Source: G963720515 sp963720515
Lineage (GTDB): Bacteria; Actinomycetota; Thermoleophilia; Gaiellales; Gaiellaceae
Direction: 5' to 3'
Assembly: GCA_963720515.1 (NCBI GenBank)
Contig: OY970397.1
Span: forward strand, 372,001-436,000
DNA length: 64,000 nucleotides
The notes beneath the pieces were generated by a model, which ran no database searches, had not been told where the DNA came from, and was given only the letters and a program-made list of their open reading frames with translations. A program made the position numbers and the translations under genes. Of the stretch, positions 52,610 to 62,207 are shown piece by piece (the first letter of the stretch is position 1; each line of letters begins with the position of its first letter).

Positions 52610-54505
52610 ATGCCCCCGGCACGCTGGATCGTGATGTACGAGGGCACGTGGACCGTCAGTCCGTGCCCCCGCCGCGAGGTCACGGCGCTCTCCCAGGAGC
52701 TCGGGATCGGCGAGACGACGGCAAGCGTCCTCGCCCGGCGGGGCTACGGCGACCCGGAGGAGGCGAGGGCCTTCCTCGCCGCCGCGGACCCCGGGCACGA
52801 TCCGTTCGCGCTCGGCGCGATGCGGGAGGCCTGCGTTGCGATCCGCGCCGCGATCGACGGCGGCCGGCGGATCTGCGTGCACGGCGACTACGACGTGGAC
52901 GGGATCGCCGCGACCGCGCTCGCGCTGCTCGGGCTGCGCGCCCTCGGCGCCGACGTGGACTGGCACCTGCCAAGCCGCTTCGAGGAGGGCTACGGCGTGG
53001 CAGACGCGACGCTCGAGCGGCTTGCGGAGGAGGGCTGCGGGCTCGTGCTCACCGTGGACTGCGGCATCACCGCGGTGGACGAGGTCGCCGCGGCCCGCGC
53101 GCGCGGGCTCGACGTCGTCGTCACCGACCATCACCGGCCCGGCGAGACGCTGCCGGACTGCCCCGTGGTCGCGCCGCGCCCCTCGTCGTATCCCTTCCCG
53201 GAGCTCTGCGGCACAGGCGTCGTCTACAAGCTCCTCCAGGCGCTCGAGGTGCCCGAGCTCGACCGCCACTTCGACCTCGTCGGGCTCGCCACGGTCGCGG
53301 ATGTCGTCCCGCTCGTGGATGAGAACCGCTACCTCGTCTCCGCTGGGCTCCGCCGCCTCGCGCGGACGTCGAAGCCGGGGCTCCGCGCGCTGATGCGGGC
53401 CGCGCGTGTGGATCCGGCGTCGGTCGACGCGGGCGCGGTCGGCTTCCGGCTCGCGCCGCGCATCAACGCCGCCGGACGGCTCGGACATCCGGGGTCCGCA
53501 CTCGAGATGCTTCTCACCGAGGACGCCGAGGAGGCCGAGCGCCTCGCCGGCGAGCTCGAGACGCTAAACCGCGACCGGCAGGCCGTCGAGGACCGGATCC
53601 TCCGCGATGCGATCCGCCAGGTGGGCGAGTGGCCCGAGCCCGCACAGCGCCGCCGCGGGTACGTGCTGCACGGCGAGGACTGGCATCGCGGCGTCATCGG
53701 CATCGTGGCCTCTCGCCTGGTGGAGAAGTTCGGCCGCCCGGTCGTGCTGCTCGCGCCCGCGGACGGCGGCTGGGTCGGCTCGGGCCGGTCCGTGCCGGCG
53801 TTCGATCTGCACGGTGCGCTCGGCGCCTGCTCGGAGCACCTGACCCGCTGGGGCGGCCATCGCGCCGCGGCCGGGCTCTCGCTCGAGCCCGAGTCGATCG
53901 ACGCGTTCGCGCGCGCCTTCGCGGCGCACGCCGACGCGGTGTTGGACGACGAGGATCTCGCGCCCATGCTCAAGGTAGACGCGGTCGTGGACGGGCGCGA
54001 CCTGACTCTCGGCCTGTGCGAGGAGCTCGCGAAGCTCGCGCCGTTCGGGCTCGGGAACCCGGGCGTCACGCTCCTCGCCGCGGGCTGCGAGCTCTCCGAG
54101 CTCGGCGCGGTCGGCGACGGGAAGCACCTCAAGCTCGCAGTGACGGCGAACGGCTCACGCTCGGGCGCGATCGCGTTCGGCTGGGGCGAGCGGCTCGACC
54201 GGTACCGCCGCCCGGGCCGCTACGACGTCGCGTTCCGCCTCGACGCGAACCGCTGGAACGGCACCGTCACGCCGCAGCTCCTCGTGAAGCGGATCTACGA
54301 GACGCCCGACCGCTACGAGGACCTGCGCCTCCGCCTCGCCGCCGAGTGGAAGGCCGGGCCGGACGCGTGGAGCCCCGAGGCCCGCGCGATCTTCGAGGAG
54401 CTCGGCCTCGAGCCGGGCGTCACCGCCCGCCGCAGCCTCGCCGAGTCGGAGACGTTCCGCGCACTTCTCGCGGAGCCGCTGCCGGTCGCCGCCGAAGCCG
54501 CCTGA
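52610..54505 (+). CDS. recJ: Single-stranded-DNA-specific exonuclease
   Basis: 631 residues. RecJ is a 5'-3' ssDNA exonuclease in recombination and base-excision/mismatch repair. DHH-superfamily motifs: VHGDYDVDGIAATALALLG (motif I), LVLTVDCGITAVDEV (II), VVVTDHHRPGETLPDCPVVA (III), and FRLAPRINAAGRLGHP. The DHHA1 domain (RWGGHRAAAGLSLEPES) and OB-like C-terminus are present. ATG 52610 is chosen; ATG 52634 is possible. rel follows 44 nt later. Confidence 0.95.
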   Translation: MPPARWIVMYEGTWTVSPCPRREVTALSQELGIGETTASVLARRGYGDPEEARAFLAAADPGHDPFALGAMREACVAIRAAIDGGRRICVHGDYDVDGIAATALALLGLRALGADVDWHLPSRFEEGYGVADATLERLAEEGCGLVLTVDCGITAVDEVAAARARGLDVVVTDHHRPGETLPDCPVVAPRPSSYPFPELCGTGVVYKLLQALEVPELDRHFDLVGLATVADVVPLVDENRYLVSAGLRRLARTSKPGLRALMRAARVDPASVDAGAVGFRLAPRINAAGRLGHPGSALEMLLTEDAEEAERLAGELETLNRDRQAVEDRILRDAIRQVGEWPEPAQRRRGYVLHGEDWHRGVIGIVASRLVEKFGRPVVLLAPADGGWVGSGRSVPAFDLHGALGACSEHLTRWGGHRAAAGLSLEPESIDAFARAFAAHADAVLDDEDLAPMLKVDAVVDGRDLTLGLCEELAKLAPFGLGNPGVTLLAAGCELSELGAVGDGKHLKLAVTANGSRSGAIAFGWGERLDRYRRPGRYDVAFRLDANRWNGTVTPQLLVKRIYETPDRYEDLRLRLAAEWKAGPDAWSPEARAIFEELGLEPGVTARRSLAESETFRALLAEPLPVAAEAA

Positions 54506-54549
54506 GCCGCCCGGCGTTTACCGGCAAGGGCCGGAGCTACACTGAGTCC

Positions 54550-56760
54550 ATGGGCCAGGCCGTTCAAGAGACGGGGCCGGCCGAGCGACATCGGCGGCTC
54601 CTGGACGAGCTTCTCGACGAAGTCTCCGCCTACAACCCGGACACGGACCGAGAGCTGCTCGAGCGCGCGTTCGCGTTCGCGAGCGAGGCGCACGACGGCC
54701 AGCAGCGCCGGAGCGGGGAGGACTTCGTCCACCATCCGCTCGGCGTCGCGCGGATCCTGACCGAGCTCCACGCCGACGACCCGACGCTCGCCGCCGCGCT
54801 TATCCATGACGTCGTCGAGGACACGGAGACGTCGATCGACGAGGTCCGCTCCGAGTTCGGCGACGAGATCGCGCAGCTCGTCGAGGGCGTCACGAAGCTG
54901 ACGCGGATCCACTTCCAGAGCCGCGAGCACGCCCAGGCGGAGAACTACCGGAAGATGGTGCTCGCGATGGCGCAGGACGAGCGCGTCATCCTCATCAAGC
55001 TCGCCGACCGTCTCCACAACATGCGGACGATCGAGTACCTCGGCAAGCAGAAGCAGATGCAGAAGGCGCGCGAGACGCTCGAGGTCTACGCGCCGCTCGC
55101 ACACCGCCTCGGCATCCACACGATGAAGTGGCAGCTCGAGGACCTTGCGTTCGCGACGCTCCACCCGCGCAAGTACGCGGAGATCCAGTCGATGGTGAAC
55201 CAGCGCCGCGGCGACCGCGAGAAGTTCGTCTCGAAGGCGGGCGAGATGCTCGAGACCGAGCTCGAGAAGGTGGACATCCCGGTGGACGTCGCCGGCCGCG
55301 CGAAGCACTTCTACTCCATCTACGAGAAGATGGCCAAGCGTGGGAAGGAGTTCAACGAGATCTACGACCTGACCGCGATGCGGGTGATCGTGGAGCGGGA
55401 GGGCAAGGAGGGCGAGCGTGACTGCTACGGCACGCTCGGGATCATCCACTCCCTCTGGAAGCCGATGCCGGGCCGCTTCAAGGACTACGTGGCGATGCCC
55501 AAGTTCAACCTGTACCGGTCGCTCCATACGACCGTGATCGGACCCGAGGGCCGCCCGCTCGAGATCCAGGTCAGGACGCGCGACATGCACCGCACGGCCG
55601 AGTTCGGCATCGCCGCGCACTGGCGCTACAAGGACAGCGGCAAGGGGCCCGACGGCAACCAGCTCGCCTGGCTCCAGCAGCTCGCGGACTGGCAGGAGGA
55701 GGAGTCCGACCCGCGCGAGCTCAGGCGCGCCTTCCCGGAGCTCGCCTCCGACGAGGTGTACGTCTACACGCCGAAGGGCGAGCTCAAGAGCCTGCCGGCT
55801 GGCGCGACGCCGATCGACTTCGCCTACTCCGTGCACACGGACGTCGGCCACCGCACCGTCGGCGCCAAGGTGAACGGGCGGATCGTCCCGCTCCACTACC
55901 GGCTGCGCACCGGCGACTTCGTCGAGATCCTCACGTCGCGCTCCGTCGGTCGCGGCCCGTCGCGCGACTGGCTCTCGCTGGCCGCCTCCTCGCGCGCGCG
56001 GAACAAGATCCGCCAGTGGCTCTCGCGCGAGACGCGCGAGGAGACGGAGACGCGCGGGCGCGACCAGCTCGAGGCCGCGCTCAAGCAGCACAAGCTCCCG
56101 TACAAGAAGCTCGCCGGCTCGCCGCTCCTCGCGGAGGTGTTCCGCGACCTCGGGTTCCGCAAGGCGGAGGACGGCTACCGCGCGATCGGTGCGGGCAAGG
56201 TCCAGGCGGGCGCGGTCGCGAACAAGGTGCTCCAGCGGCTCAAGACGACCGAGGTCGCCGTCGAGGAGCCCGTCCCCGCGAAGCCGAAGGCCCGCCACGC
56301 GGTCGCCTCGGACAACTTCGGGATCGTCGTCGAGGGGCTCGACGGCGTCCTCGTCCGGCTCGCGAAGTGCTGCACGCCGGTGCCGGGCGACGAGATCGTC
56401 GGCTACATCTCGCTCGGCAAGGGCATCACGATCCACCGCGAGGACTGCCCGAACGTGAAGGCGCTCATGCGGAGCCCCGAGCGGTTCACGCACGTCGAGT
56501 GGGACGGCGGCGCGACGCAGAGCTTCCGCGTCCAGATCGCGGTGACCTCGTGGGACCGCCCGCGGCTCCTCGAGGACGTCGCGCGGACGTTCGCCGAGCA
56601 CGGCGCGAACATCGTCGAGTACGGCGGGCACGTCGACGACCAGATGGCGAAGAACTGGTACGTGGCCGAGGTGGGCGACGTCGGCTCGCTGCGAGGGCTC
56701 CTGAACGCGCTGCGCGGGCTCGACGCCGTGTTCGACGCGTATCGCGTCACCCCGTCGTGA
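54550..56760 (+). CDS. rel: Bifunctional (p)ppGpp synthetase/hydrolase
   Basis: 736 residues. HD hydrolase domain: LIHDVVEDTETSIDEV and KLADRLHNMRTIEYL. The synthetase domain has EFNEIYDLTAMRVIV and GRFKDYVAMPKFNLYRSLH; the RFKD (RxKD) form rather than ExDD marks a bifunctional enzyme. TGS (EVYVYTPKGELKSLPAGATP) and C-terminal zinc-finger/ACT domains (RLAKCCTPVPGDEIVG; WDRPRLLEDVARTFAEHGAN) complete the family order. It controls the stringent response. Its stop overlaps the next gene (GTGA). Confidence 0.95.
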   Translation: MGQAVQETGPAERHRRLLDELLDEVSAYNPDTDRELLERAFAFASEAHDGQQRRSGEDFVHHPLGVARILTELHADDPTLAAALIHDVVEDTETSIDEVRSEFGDEIAQLVEGVTKLTRIHFQSREHAQAENYRKMVLAMAQDERVILIKLADRLHNMRTIEYLGKQKQMQKARETLEVYAPLAHRLGIHTMKWQLEDLAFATLHPRKYAEIQSMVNQRRGDREKFVSKAGEMLETELEKVDIPVDVAGRAKHFYSIYEKMAKRGKEFNEIYDLTAMRVIVEREGKEGERDCYGTLGIIHSLWKPMPGRFKDYVAMPKFNLYRSLHTTVIGPEGRPLEIQVRTRDMHRTAEFGIAAHWRYKDSGKGPDGNQLAWLQQLADWQEEESDPRELRRAFPELASDEVYVYTPKGELKSLPAGATPIDFAYSVHTDVGHRTVGAKVNGRIVPLHYRLRTGDFVEILTSRSVGRGPSRDWLSLAASSRARNKIRQWLSRETREETETRGRDQLEAALKQHKLPYKKLAGSPLLAEVFRDLGFRKAEDGYRAIGAGKVQAGAVANKVLQRLKTTEVAVEEPVPAKPKARHAVASDNFGIVVEGLDGVLVRLAKCCTPVPGDEIVGYISLGKGITIHREDCPNVKALMRSPERFTHVEWDGGATQSFRVQIAVTSWDRPRLLEDVARTFAEHGANIVEYGGHVDDQMAKNWYVAEVGDVGSLRGLLNALRGLDAVFDAYRVTPS

Positions 56761-57455
56761 CCGACGAGAAGACGCTCGCGTACCTCCAGGAGCTGGCCGA
56801 GGCCGACGAAGCCGCCGCTGCCGAGCTCGCCGCGCTCGAGGATGCCGAGCGTACGGCCGAGCGGATCGGCGCCGAGGCGACCGCACTTCGCGAGCGACTG
56901 GCCGCGCTCCCGGGCGAGCGTGAGAAGGCGCGGGCCGCCCGCGAGGACGCCGAGCGCGACGCGGAGAACCGTCGTCGCGAGCACGAGGATGCCGTGAAGG
57001 CGCTCGCGGAGGTCGAGGGCGACAAGAACGCGGAGCGGGTTGCGGCCGCGCGGCGCGAGGAGCTCCGCACCCGGGATCTCGCGAACGCGGCCGACCGCCG
57101 GGTCGAGATGGCTCGCGCCGAGGAGGAACGGCTCGAGCGCGAGGCGGCCGAGGCGGTAGAGCGCTCGAACGCGCTCGGGGAGGAGGCCGCAGCGCTGGCG
57201 GCGTCGCTCCGCGGCCATCCCGGCATCGCGGCAGCTGGGACCGCAGCGCCCGGCGAGGACCTCGACGCGATCGCCGCGTGGGCGACCGAGGCGCGGGCGG
57301 CACTCTTCGTCGCCCGGGCCGGACGCACGACCGAGCGCGAGGCGTTCATCCGCCAGGCCAGCGAGCTCGGCTCGGCGCTCTTCGGGGAGCCTTTCGTCGC
57401 GCAGAGCCCCGCCGAGGTCGCGCGGCGGCTGGAAGGACCTCGGCACCCGGGCTAG
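56757..57455 (+). CDS. Coiled-coil protein of unknown function
   Basis: 232 residues from GTG 56757, inside the rel stop. Residues ~10-150 are an almost unbroken Ala/Glu/Arg heptad-rich coiled coil (LAEADEAAAAELAALEDAER, REDAERDAENRRREHEDAVK). The C-terminal ~70 residues (ATEARAALFVARAGRTTERE, LGSALFGEPFVAQSPAEVA) look globular. Coupling to rel suggests a shared expression signal; I assign no function. Confidence 0.6.
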   Translation: MTDEKTLAYLQELAEADEAAAAELAALEDAERTAERIGAEATALRERLAALPGEREKARAAREDAERDAENRRREHEDAVKALAEVEGDKNAERVAAARREELRTRDLANAADRRVEMARAEEERLEREAAEAVERSNALGEEAAALAASLRGHPGIAAAGTAAPGEDLDAIAAWATEARAALFVARAGRTTEREAFIRQASELGSALFGEPFVAQSPAEVARRLEGPRHPG

Positions 57456-57468
57456 CCGTAGTGCAGGC

Positions 57469-58440
57469 GTGGACCGCCGTGAGTTCCTCGGCCGCGCCGC
57501 CTCCGTTCCGCTCGTCCTCGCCTTCGCGCCGGACTCGATCCTCGAGCGCCCGCGCACCCGTGTGCCGGTCGCGCTCGTGACGGCCGACCTCGAGGCGCAC
57601 GTCGTCGCGGTGGACGTCGCCACCGGCCGCGTGCGGACGCGGATCCGAACGCTCGCCGGCCCGCGCTCGATCGAGCGGGTCGGCCGCCACGCGGCGCTCG
57701 TCGCGCACACGGAGGGCGGGGCGATCTCGATTCTGGACGCGAGGTCGCTCGCCGTTCGCTCCGTCGTGCGCGGGTTCGGCGAGCCGCGCTACACGGCCGC
57801 CGCCCCCGACGGGCTGCACGCCTACGTGACGGACTCCGGCCGCGGAGACGTGGCGGTTGTGGACGTCGTGCACGGCCGGGTCGTCCGCCGCGTTCCGGTC
57901 GGCGGCCCGGCGCGGCACGTCTCGCTCGACCCGGCGGGCACGCGCCTCTGGATCTCGCTCGGGTCGAAGGCGGAGCGCGTCGCGGTGCTCGACGTGTCGC
58001 GCCCGGACCGGCCGCGCGTCGTCGGCCGCATCCGGCCGCCGTTCCTCGCCCACGACGTCGGCTTTGCACCCGGCGGGCACACGGCGTGGATCACGTCCGG
58101 GAGCGCAGGCGCGATCGCCCTCTACGACGTGTCGACGCGCCGGCTGCGGCGGCGCCTGGCCGCCGGCGCGCCGCCGCAGCACGTGACGTTCCTCGGCGGC
58201 GCCGCCTACGTGACGAGCGGGGAGGACGGGACGCTCCGGATCCACGCGACCGACGGCGGGCGGCGAATCGGCGGGACGTCGGTGCCGGTCGGGTCGTACA
58301 ACGTCCAGCAGGGCGGAGGCGTCGTCGTGACGCCGTCGCTCGACCGCGGGACGCTCTGCATCGTCGGCCCGGGCGGCGCGATCCGGCACCGCATCCAGGC
58401 CGCGCGTTCCTCGCACGACGCCTGCGTCGTCCTGGTCTAG
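57469..58440 (+). CDS. Tat-exported YVTN-type beta-propeller protein
   Basis: 323 residues from GTG 57469. The N-terminus DRREFLGRAASVPLVLAF has the Tat twin-arginine motif (RREFLG). Repeats of the type HAYVTDSGRGDVAVVDVVHG, TRLWISLGSKAERVAVLDVS and TAWITSGSAGAIALYDVSTR build a YVTN-like propeller. Tat export suggests folding or cofactor binding in the cytoplasm first. Its TAG shares CTAG with the convergent anti-sigma gene. Function unknown. Confidence 0.75.
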   Translation: MDRREFLGRAASVPLVLAFAPDSILERPRTRVPVALVTADLEAHVVAVDVATGRVRTRIRTLAGPRSIERVGRHAALVAHTEGGAISILDARSLAVRSVVRGFGEPRYTAAAPDGLHAYVTDSGRGDVAVVDVVHGRVVRRVPVGGPARHVSLDPAGTRLWISLGSKAERVAVLDVSRPDRPRVVGRIRPPFLAHDVGFAPGGHTAWITSGSAGAIALYDVSTRRLRRRLAAGAPPQHVTFLGGAAYVTSGEDGTLRIHATDGGRRIGGTSVPVGSYNVQQGGGVVVTPSLDRGTLCIVGPGGAIRHRIQAARSSHDACVVLV

Positions 58441-59614
58441 CCGGCTGATCCGTCAGCCGAGCAGCACCAGCCGAGCGGCTGTGGGACGGACGTCGACGGG
58501 CCCCGCCCCGAGCCGAACTGCCGCTCCACGCTCGAGAGCGGCACCACGCGCCGTGCGCGCCGCCCCGTGGTGAAGAAGAGCCACTGATCGTCCCGCTCCC
58601 AGGCGAGCAGGAGCCAGCGTCCGTCGGGCGACCACGCGACGTTGCCGAACGGCCCCGCGCTGGCGAAGAGGCGGCGGAGTCCATGTCGGCGCACCAGGAA
58701 CACCTCGTTGAGGCCTTGCACCGGGTCGACGGCGACCACGGCGACCTGGTCGCCGACAGGGGCAGAGGTCAGCGAGACGCCTCGCCGGCCGAAGAGGGGC
58801 CACTTGACGATGCGTCCGTTCCGGATGAGCCGCAGTTGAGTCTGGTCGAGAATCGCGAGCGTGCCGTCTGCGGTCCACGCCACGGCAACCGGATGGACGA
58901 TCGCGCGCGAAGTGAAGCTCGTGGTGCCGCGGTCCGTGTCAACCACACGCACGCGTCGATCAGCGCCGACGTACGCGAGGACATGCCGCGTGGTTCCGGG
59001 CCGCCAGGCCGGCGCGATGTCGGCGACGTCACGTGCCAGCAGTCGGTCGCCGGTCCCGTTCCCAACGACCACGCGTAGCGTCGAGCCGGTCAGATACGCG
59101 ATGCGGAAGCCGCTCGGCGCCCACCGCGGATGACGGACGGGCGACGTGCTGGGAACCGTCCAGCGGACGTCGCCGTGCGGGGTGAGGGCGACGAGCTCGC
59201 GCCCGCGAGCGCCGACCACGAAGAGCCCGTGAGGCGACCACGATGCATCGTCGTAGTCGCCGAGACGGCGTTTGGCCCCGTCCGCATTCACGATCCAGGG
59301 TCCATTGGAGGACATGACGAGCAGGCGTCCCTCTGCGGGGAGGTGCGTCAGGAGCGGCTGGCGACCACGCGGTCGCGGCCGACCGCGTCGCGCAAGGAAT
59401 CGAGCACGGCCATCCCGGGTGGGCTGAGTGCTGCGGCGACAAGCGCCAGGAACGCGACCCCGACGACAAGCTTCCACGGCCGGCGCGCCGGCTGCGGCAC
59501 CCGTTCGCGCTCGATGAAGGCGCGGCGGAGCGGACCGCGGACACGGTCGAGCGACTCGGCCTCGCCCGGCGCGCGGAGCTCGTGCAGCGCGGCCTCGAGC
59601 GCCCGCGTCTTCAC
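58437..59614 (-). CDS. Membrane anti-sigma factor with WD40-like sensor domain (frameshifted)
   Basis: ATG 59614, overlapping the sigma gene by 4 nt. Residues 1-50 are a small N-terminal cytoplasmic segment (MKTRALEAALHELRAPGEAE), then one membrane helix (WKLVVGVAFLALVAAALSPP). After VGRDRVVAS the frame slips near 59357; the other frame continues QPLLTHLPAEGRLLVMSSNG into a long repeat domain (GDYDDASWSPHGLFVVGARG, VAWTADGTLAILDQTQLRLI, NVAWSPDGRWLLLAWERDDQ) of WD40/TolB type to the end. A sensor outside, sigma-binding part inside, is inferred from the ECF sigma gene upstream. Confidence 0.75.
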
Positions 59615-60138
59615 CGCTCGTCCTCGAGGTCGGCCGCGAGCGCGTCAAGGGCGCGGCGCAGGCGGGAGTTGACCGTTCCGCGCGGTAGGTCGAGCAGGTC
59701 CCCGATCTCGCCCGGCGTGTACTCGAGGACGTAACGCAGCACGATCACGGCGCGCTGGTCCGGCGGCAGGTCGCGGATCCCGGCGAGGACGCGGTCCGAG
59801 AGATCGGCGCCGGAGTCCGGAGCGACGGCGCGATCGAGCGCCTGGCCGCCCGTCTCGGCGCGGAGCGTCCGGGCGCGGGCCCAGTCGATCGCGCGGTTGA
59901 CGACGATGCGGTGCAGCCACGGCCCGAAGGGGCGGCGGCGGTCGAACCGGTCGAGTGAGCTGATCGCCGCGAGAAACGCCTCTTGTGCGATGTCCTCGGC
60001 GGCCGCGGCGTCGTGGACGACGAGGTACGCCGCGCGGTAGGCGCGCGGCCAGTGGTGACGGTAGAGCGCGTCGAAGTCCTCGACTCGTCCCGCCTGGGCG
60101 CCGCGCACCCAGGCACGCTCGCGCCCGTCGGCACCCAT
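59611..60138 (-). CDS. ECF-type RNA polymerase sigma factor
   Basis: 175 residues. Region 2: FDALYRHHWPRAYRAAYLVV, DIAQEAFLAAISSLDRFDRR and FGPWLHRIVVNRAIDW. Region 4: LPPDQRAVIVLRYVLEYTPG followed by GEIGDLLDLPRGTVNSRLRR, the helix-turn-helix. Its last codons overlap the anti-sigma gene. It would direct transcription of a regulon, probably including this pair, when released. Confidence 0.93.
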   Translation of the reverse strand: MGADGRERAWVRGAQAGRVEDFDALYRHHWPRAYRAAYLVVHDAAAAEDIAQEAFLAAISSLDRFDRRRPFGPWLHRIVVNRAIDWARARTLRAETGGQALDRAVAPDSGADLSDRVLAGIRDLPPDQRAVIVLRYVLEYTPGEIGDLLDLPRGTVNSRLRRALDALAADLEDER

Positions 60139-60304
60139 CGCCCGGCGACTATACGGCCGGCGCTTCGCCGGAGGTCCATGCCCGAACTACGGATTCGGAG
60201 CCTCGCGAGGTCCGAGTCCCTCGTTCGAGGGATCGCCCGAATCGGGCTCCAGTCCCCCGTCGGAGGGATTCCGGCAGGCAGCGCCGTGGGCTACACATGG
60301 TCTG

Positions 60305-61534
60305 ATGGACGCTGCGGCTAAGCGATTCCACCTTGGACTGAGCGCGCCGGCGGCGGCGTTCGAGTTCGTCGTCGTCTGGGGAACGGTCGCGGCGGCCGCC
60401 GCGGTCGGCTCGCCGGAGCGCGTGGATCAGTCGGACTGGATCGCCTTCGCGATCCTCGTGCCGCTCTGCGCGGTGGTGCACCTCCTCGGAAGTGACCGGA
60501 CCCACCACCAGGGCTCGCAGCTCTCGCTTGCGCCGATGTTCACGGCCGCACTACTGCTCCCGCCTGCGCTCGCGGCGATCGTGATCGCGGTCGCGTGGGT
60601 GCCGGACTGGCTGCGGACGCGCGTCTCCTGGTACATCGTCGTCTTCAACGTCGCGAACTTCGTCGGGCCCGCGCTTGCCGCGCGCCTCGTCTTCGACCAG
60701 ATCGCCGCCGCCGGGGCAGGCTCGTGGACCGTCGGAGCCCTCGCCGGGATCGCGACCTTCCTCGTCCTCCAGTACGGGACGCTCGCGGTGATGCTGAACC
60801 TCGCGCGCGGCGTTCCGATCCGCGACACGGTGCGCTTCGACGGCGTCCTGATCGACGCCGGGCTCCTGTCGCTCGGCGCGCTCGGCGCGGCGCTCGCCTC
60901 GCGCCATGCCAGCCTCGTCCTCCTTCTGCTCCTCCCGCTCGGCCTCATGTACCGGTCGCTCTCGATCCCGAGCCTCGTCGAGGCCTCTCGCGTCGAGCCG
61001 AAGACCGGGCTCTTCAACATGCGCCACTTCTCCGCCTCGCTCGACCAGGAGCTTCGGCGGGCGAGCCGCTTCGGGCGGCCGCTCTCGCTTCTCATGATCG
61101 ACGTGGACCACCTGCGCGAGATCAACAACACACTCGGCCACGTGGTCGGCGACCGAGCGCTCCAGATCGTCGCGGCCAGCCTGCGCGCCTCCACGCGCGA
61201 CTACGACGTGGCCGCGCGCTTCGGCGGCGACGAGTTCTGCGTGCTCCTGCCCGAGACCGGGGAGGACGGCGCGCTCGCAGTCGCGGAGCGGGTCCGTGCG
61301 ACGGCCGAGAAGATGGGCGCCGAGCAGAAGATCCAGCTCACGGTGTCGGTCGGCGTCGCGTCCACCGCGGGCCTCGGGCCCGACCCGGACTCGGCAACGC
61401 TGCTCGCGCTTGCCGACCGCGCGGCGTACCGCGCGAAGTTCAGCGGTCGGAACGCAGTTGCGATCGCACCCGTCGGTGACCCGGTTGACGAGGCCGAGCG
61501 CCTCCTCGCCGCAGCCGAGTCCGACGCGGACTAG
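60305..61534 (+). CDS. Membrane GGDEF-domain diguanylate cyclase
   Basis: 409 residues. About six membrane helices (residues ~15-225) precede a GGDEF domain: LLMIDVDHLREINNTLGHVV and DVAARFGGDEFCVLLPETGE (intact GGDEF active site), then LTVSVGVASTAGLGPD. An RxxD inhibitory site is not obvious. It makes c-di-GMP; the HD-GYP protein at 36358 is a potential antagonist. Its stop overlaps the first base of the structured repeat. Confidence 0.92.
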   Translation: MDAAAKRFHLGLSAPAAAFEFVVVWGTVAAAAAVGSPERVDQSDWIAFAILVPLCAVVHLLGSDRTHHQGSQLSLAPMFTAALLLPPALAAIVIAVAWVPDWLRTRVSWYIVVFNVANFVGPALAARLVFDQIAAAGAGSWTVGALAGIATFLVLQYGTLAVMLNLARGVPIRDTVRFDGVLIDAGLLSLGALGAALASRHASLVLLLLLPLGLMYRSLSIPSLVEASRVEPKTGLFNMRHFSASLDQELRRASRFGRPLSLLMIDVDHLREINNTLGHVVGDRALQIVAASLRASTRDYDVAARFGGDEFCVLLPETGEDGALAVAERVRATAEKMGAEQKIQLTVSVGVASTAGLGPDPDSATLLALADRAAYRAKFSGRNAVAIAPVGDPVDEAERLLAAAESDAD

Positions 61535-61697
61535 GAGGGTCTGGCGGAATAAGCCTGTGCCGCCCGGCCGCGCTGGACGGCGCGAGGCGGCGTCCTCGGT
61601 CGCGCCCGTAGCTCCGGTACGAACGCGAGTCTGCGTCCTTGCCGGTGTTGGACGCGCATCGCAGCCGGACGACGAGGCGTATAGCGCCAAACCCTCC
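61534..61697. repeat. Structured intergenic element, copy 2
   Basis: Fills the gap between two convergent stop codons. Terminal helix ggagggt..tggcg (61534-61546) with cgcca..accctcc (61685-61697), one mismatch, plus inner pairs to 61555/61676. Conserved inner parts match copy 1: cgagg(cggcgt)cctcg at 61583-61598, tcgcg (61600-61604) / cgcga (61624-61628) and the cgta/tacg stem (61607-61610 with 61618-61621). The terminal helix sequence differs totally from copy 1 but keeps pairing, which is the pattern of structural conservation. Confidence 0.7.
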
Positions 61698-61700
61698 GGG

Positions 61701-62207
61701 CTAGCCGGCGACGTCCGACCAGGCGACGCCGCCCGTGTCCCAGCCCACGAGGCAGTGGGGGGAGACGAGCTCGGCGACCCGCTCGAGGAACTCGCGGTCG
61801 GCCTCGCCGAAGGCGGCCGGTGCGTCGGAGTCGATGTCGATCTCGCCGACGACCCGCCCCTCGAACGCGATCGGCACGACGATCTCCGACCGGGTGGACG
61901 GGAAGCAGGAGAGGTACCGCGAGTCCGCGTTCACGTCGTCCACGATCTCCGTGACGCCGCTCGCGGCGGCCGCGCCGCAGATGCCCTCGCCGACGGGGAT
62001 GCGCACGTGGTCGGTCGCCTGCGGCCCCTTCCACGGGCCGAGGACGAGGTCCGAGCCCTCGACGAGGTAGATCCCGACCCACGAGTAGTGCTCGAAGCGG
62101 TCGTGGAGAAGCTCGACCGTCCGGCGCAGCACCTCGTCGGCCTCGGTCCCGCGGCTCACGATCTCCTCGATGGCGGTGAGCCCCGCGCGGAAGTCGGCCG
62201 CGCTCAT
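61701..62207 (-). CDS. GAF-domain protein, free methionine-(R)-sulfoxide reductase type
   Basis: 168 residues from ATG 62207. A single GAF domain with HYSWVGIYLVEGSDLVLGPW, VGEGICGAAAASG and YLSCFPSTRSEIVVPIAFEG. The two Cys in ICG and LSC and the SEIVVP signature fit fRMsr enzymes, which reduce free methionine-R-sulfoxide. The start overlaps the thioesterase stop (ATGA-type), giving a two-gene minus-strand operon. Confidence 0.85.
   Translation of the reverse strand: MSAADFRAGLTAIEEIVSRGTEADEVLRRTVELLHDRFEHYSWVGIYLVEGSDLVLGPWKGPQATDHVRIPVGEGICGAAAASGVTEIVDDVNADSRYLSCFPSTRSEIVVPIAFEGRVVGEIDIDSDAPAAFGEADREFLERVAELVSPHCLVGWDTGGVAWSDVAG

Noticed and set aside
54313..57303. Minus-strand frame of ~1000 codons opposite recJ/rel
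   Set aside because: Leu/Val/Arg/Asp-rich shadow of strongly conserved plus-strand genes; no start signal and no recognisable domain.
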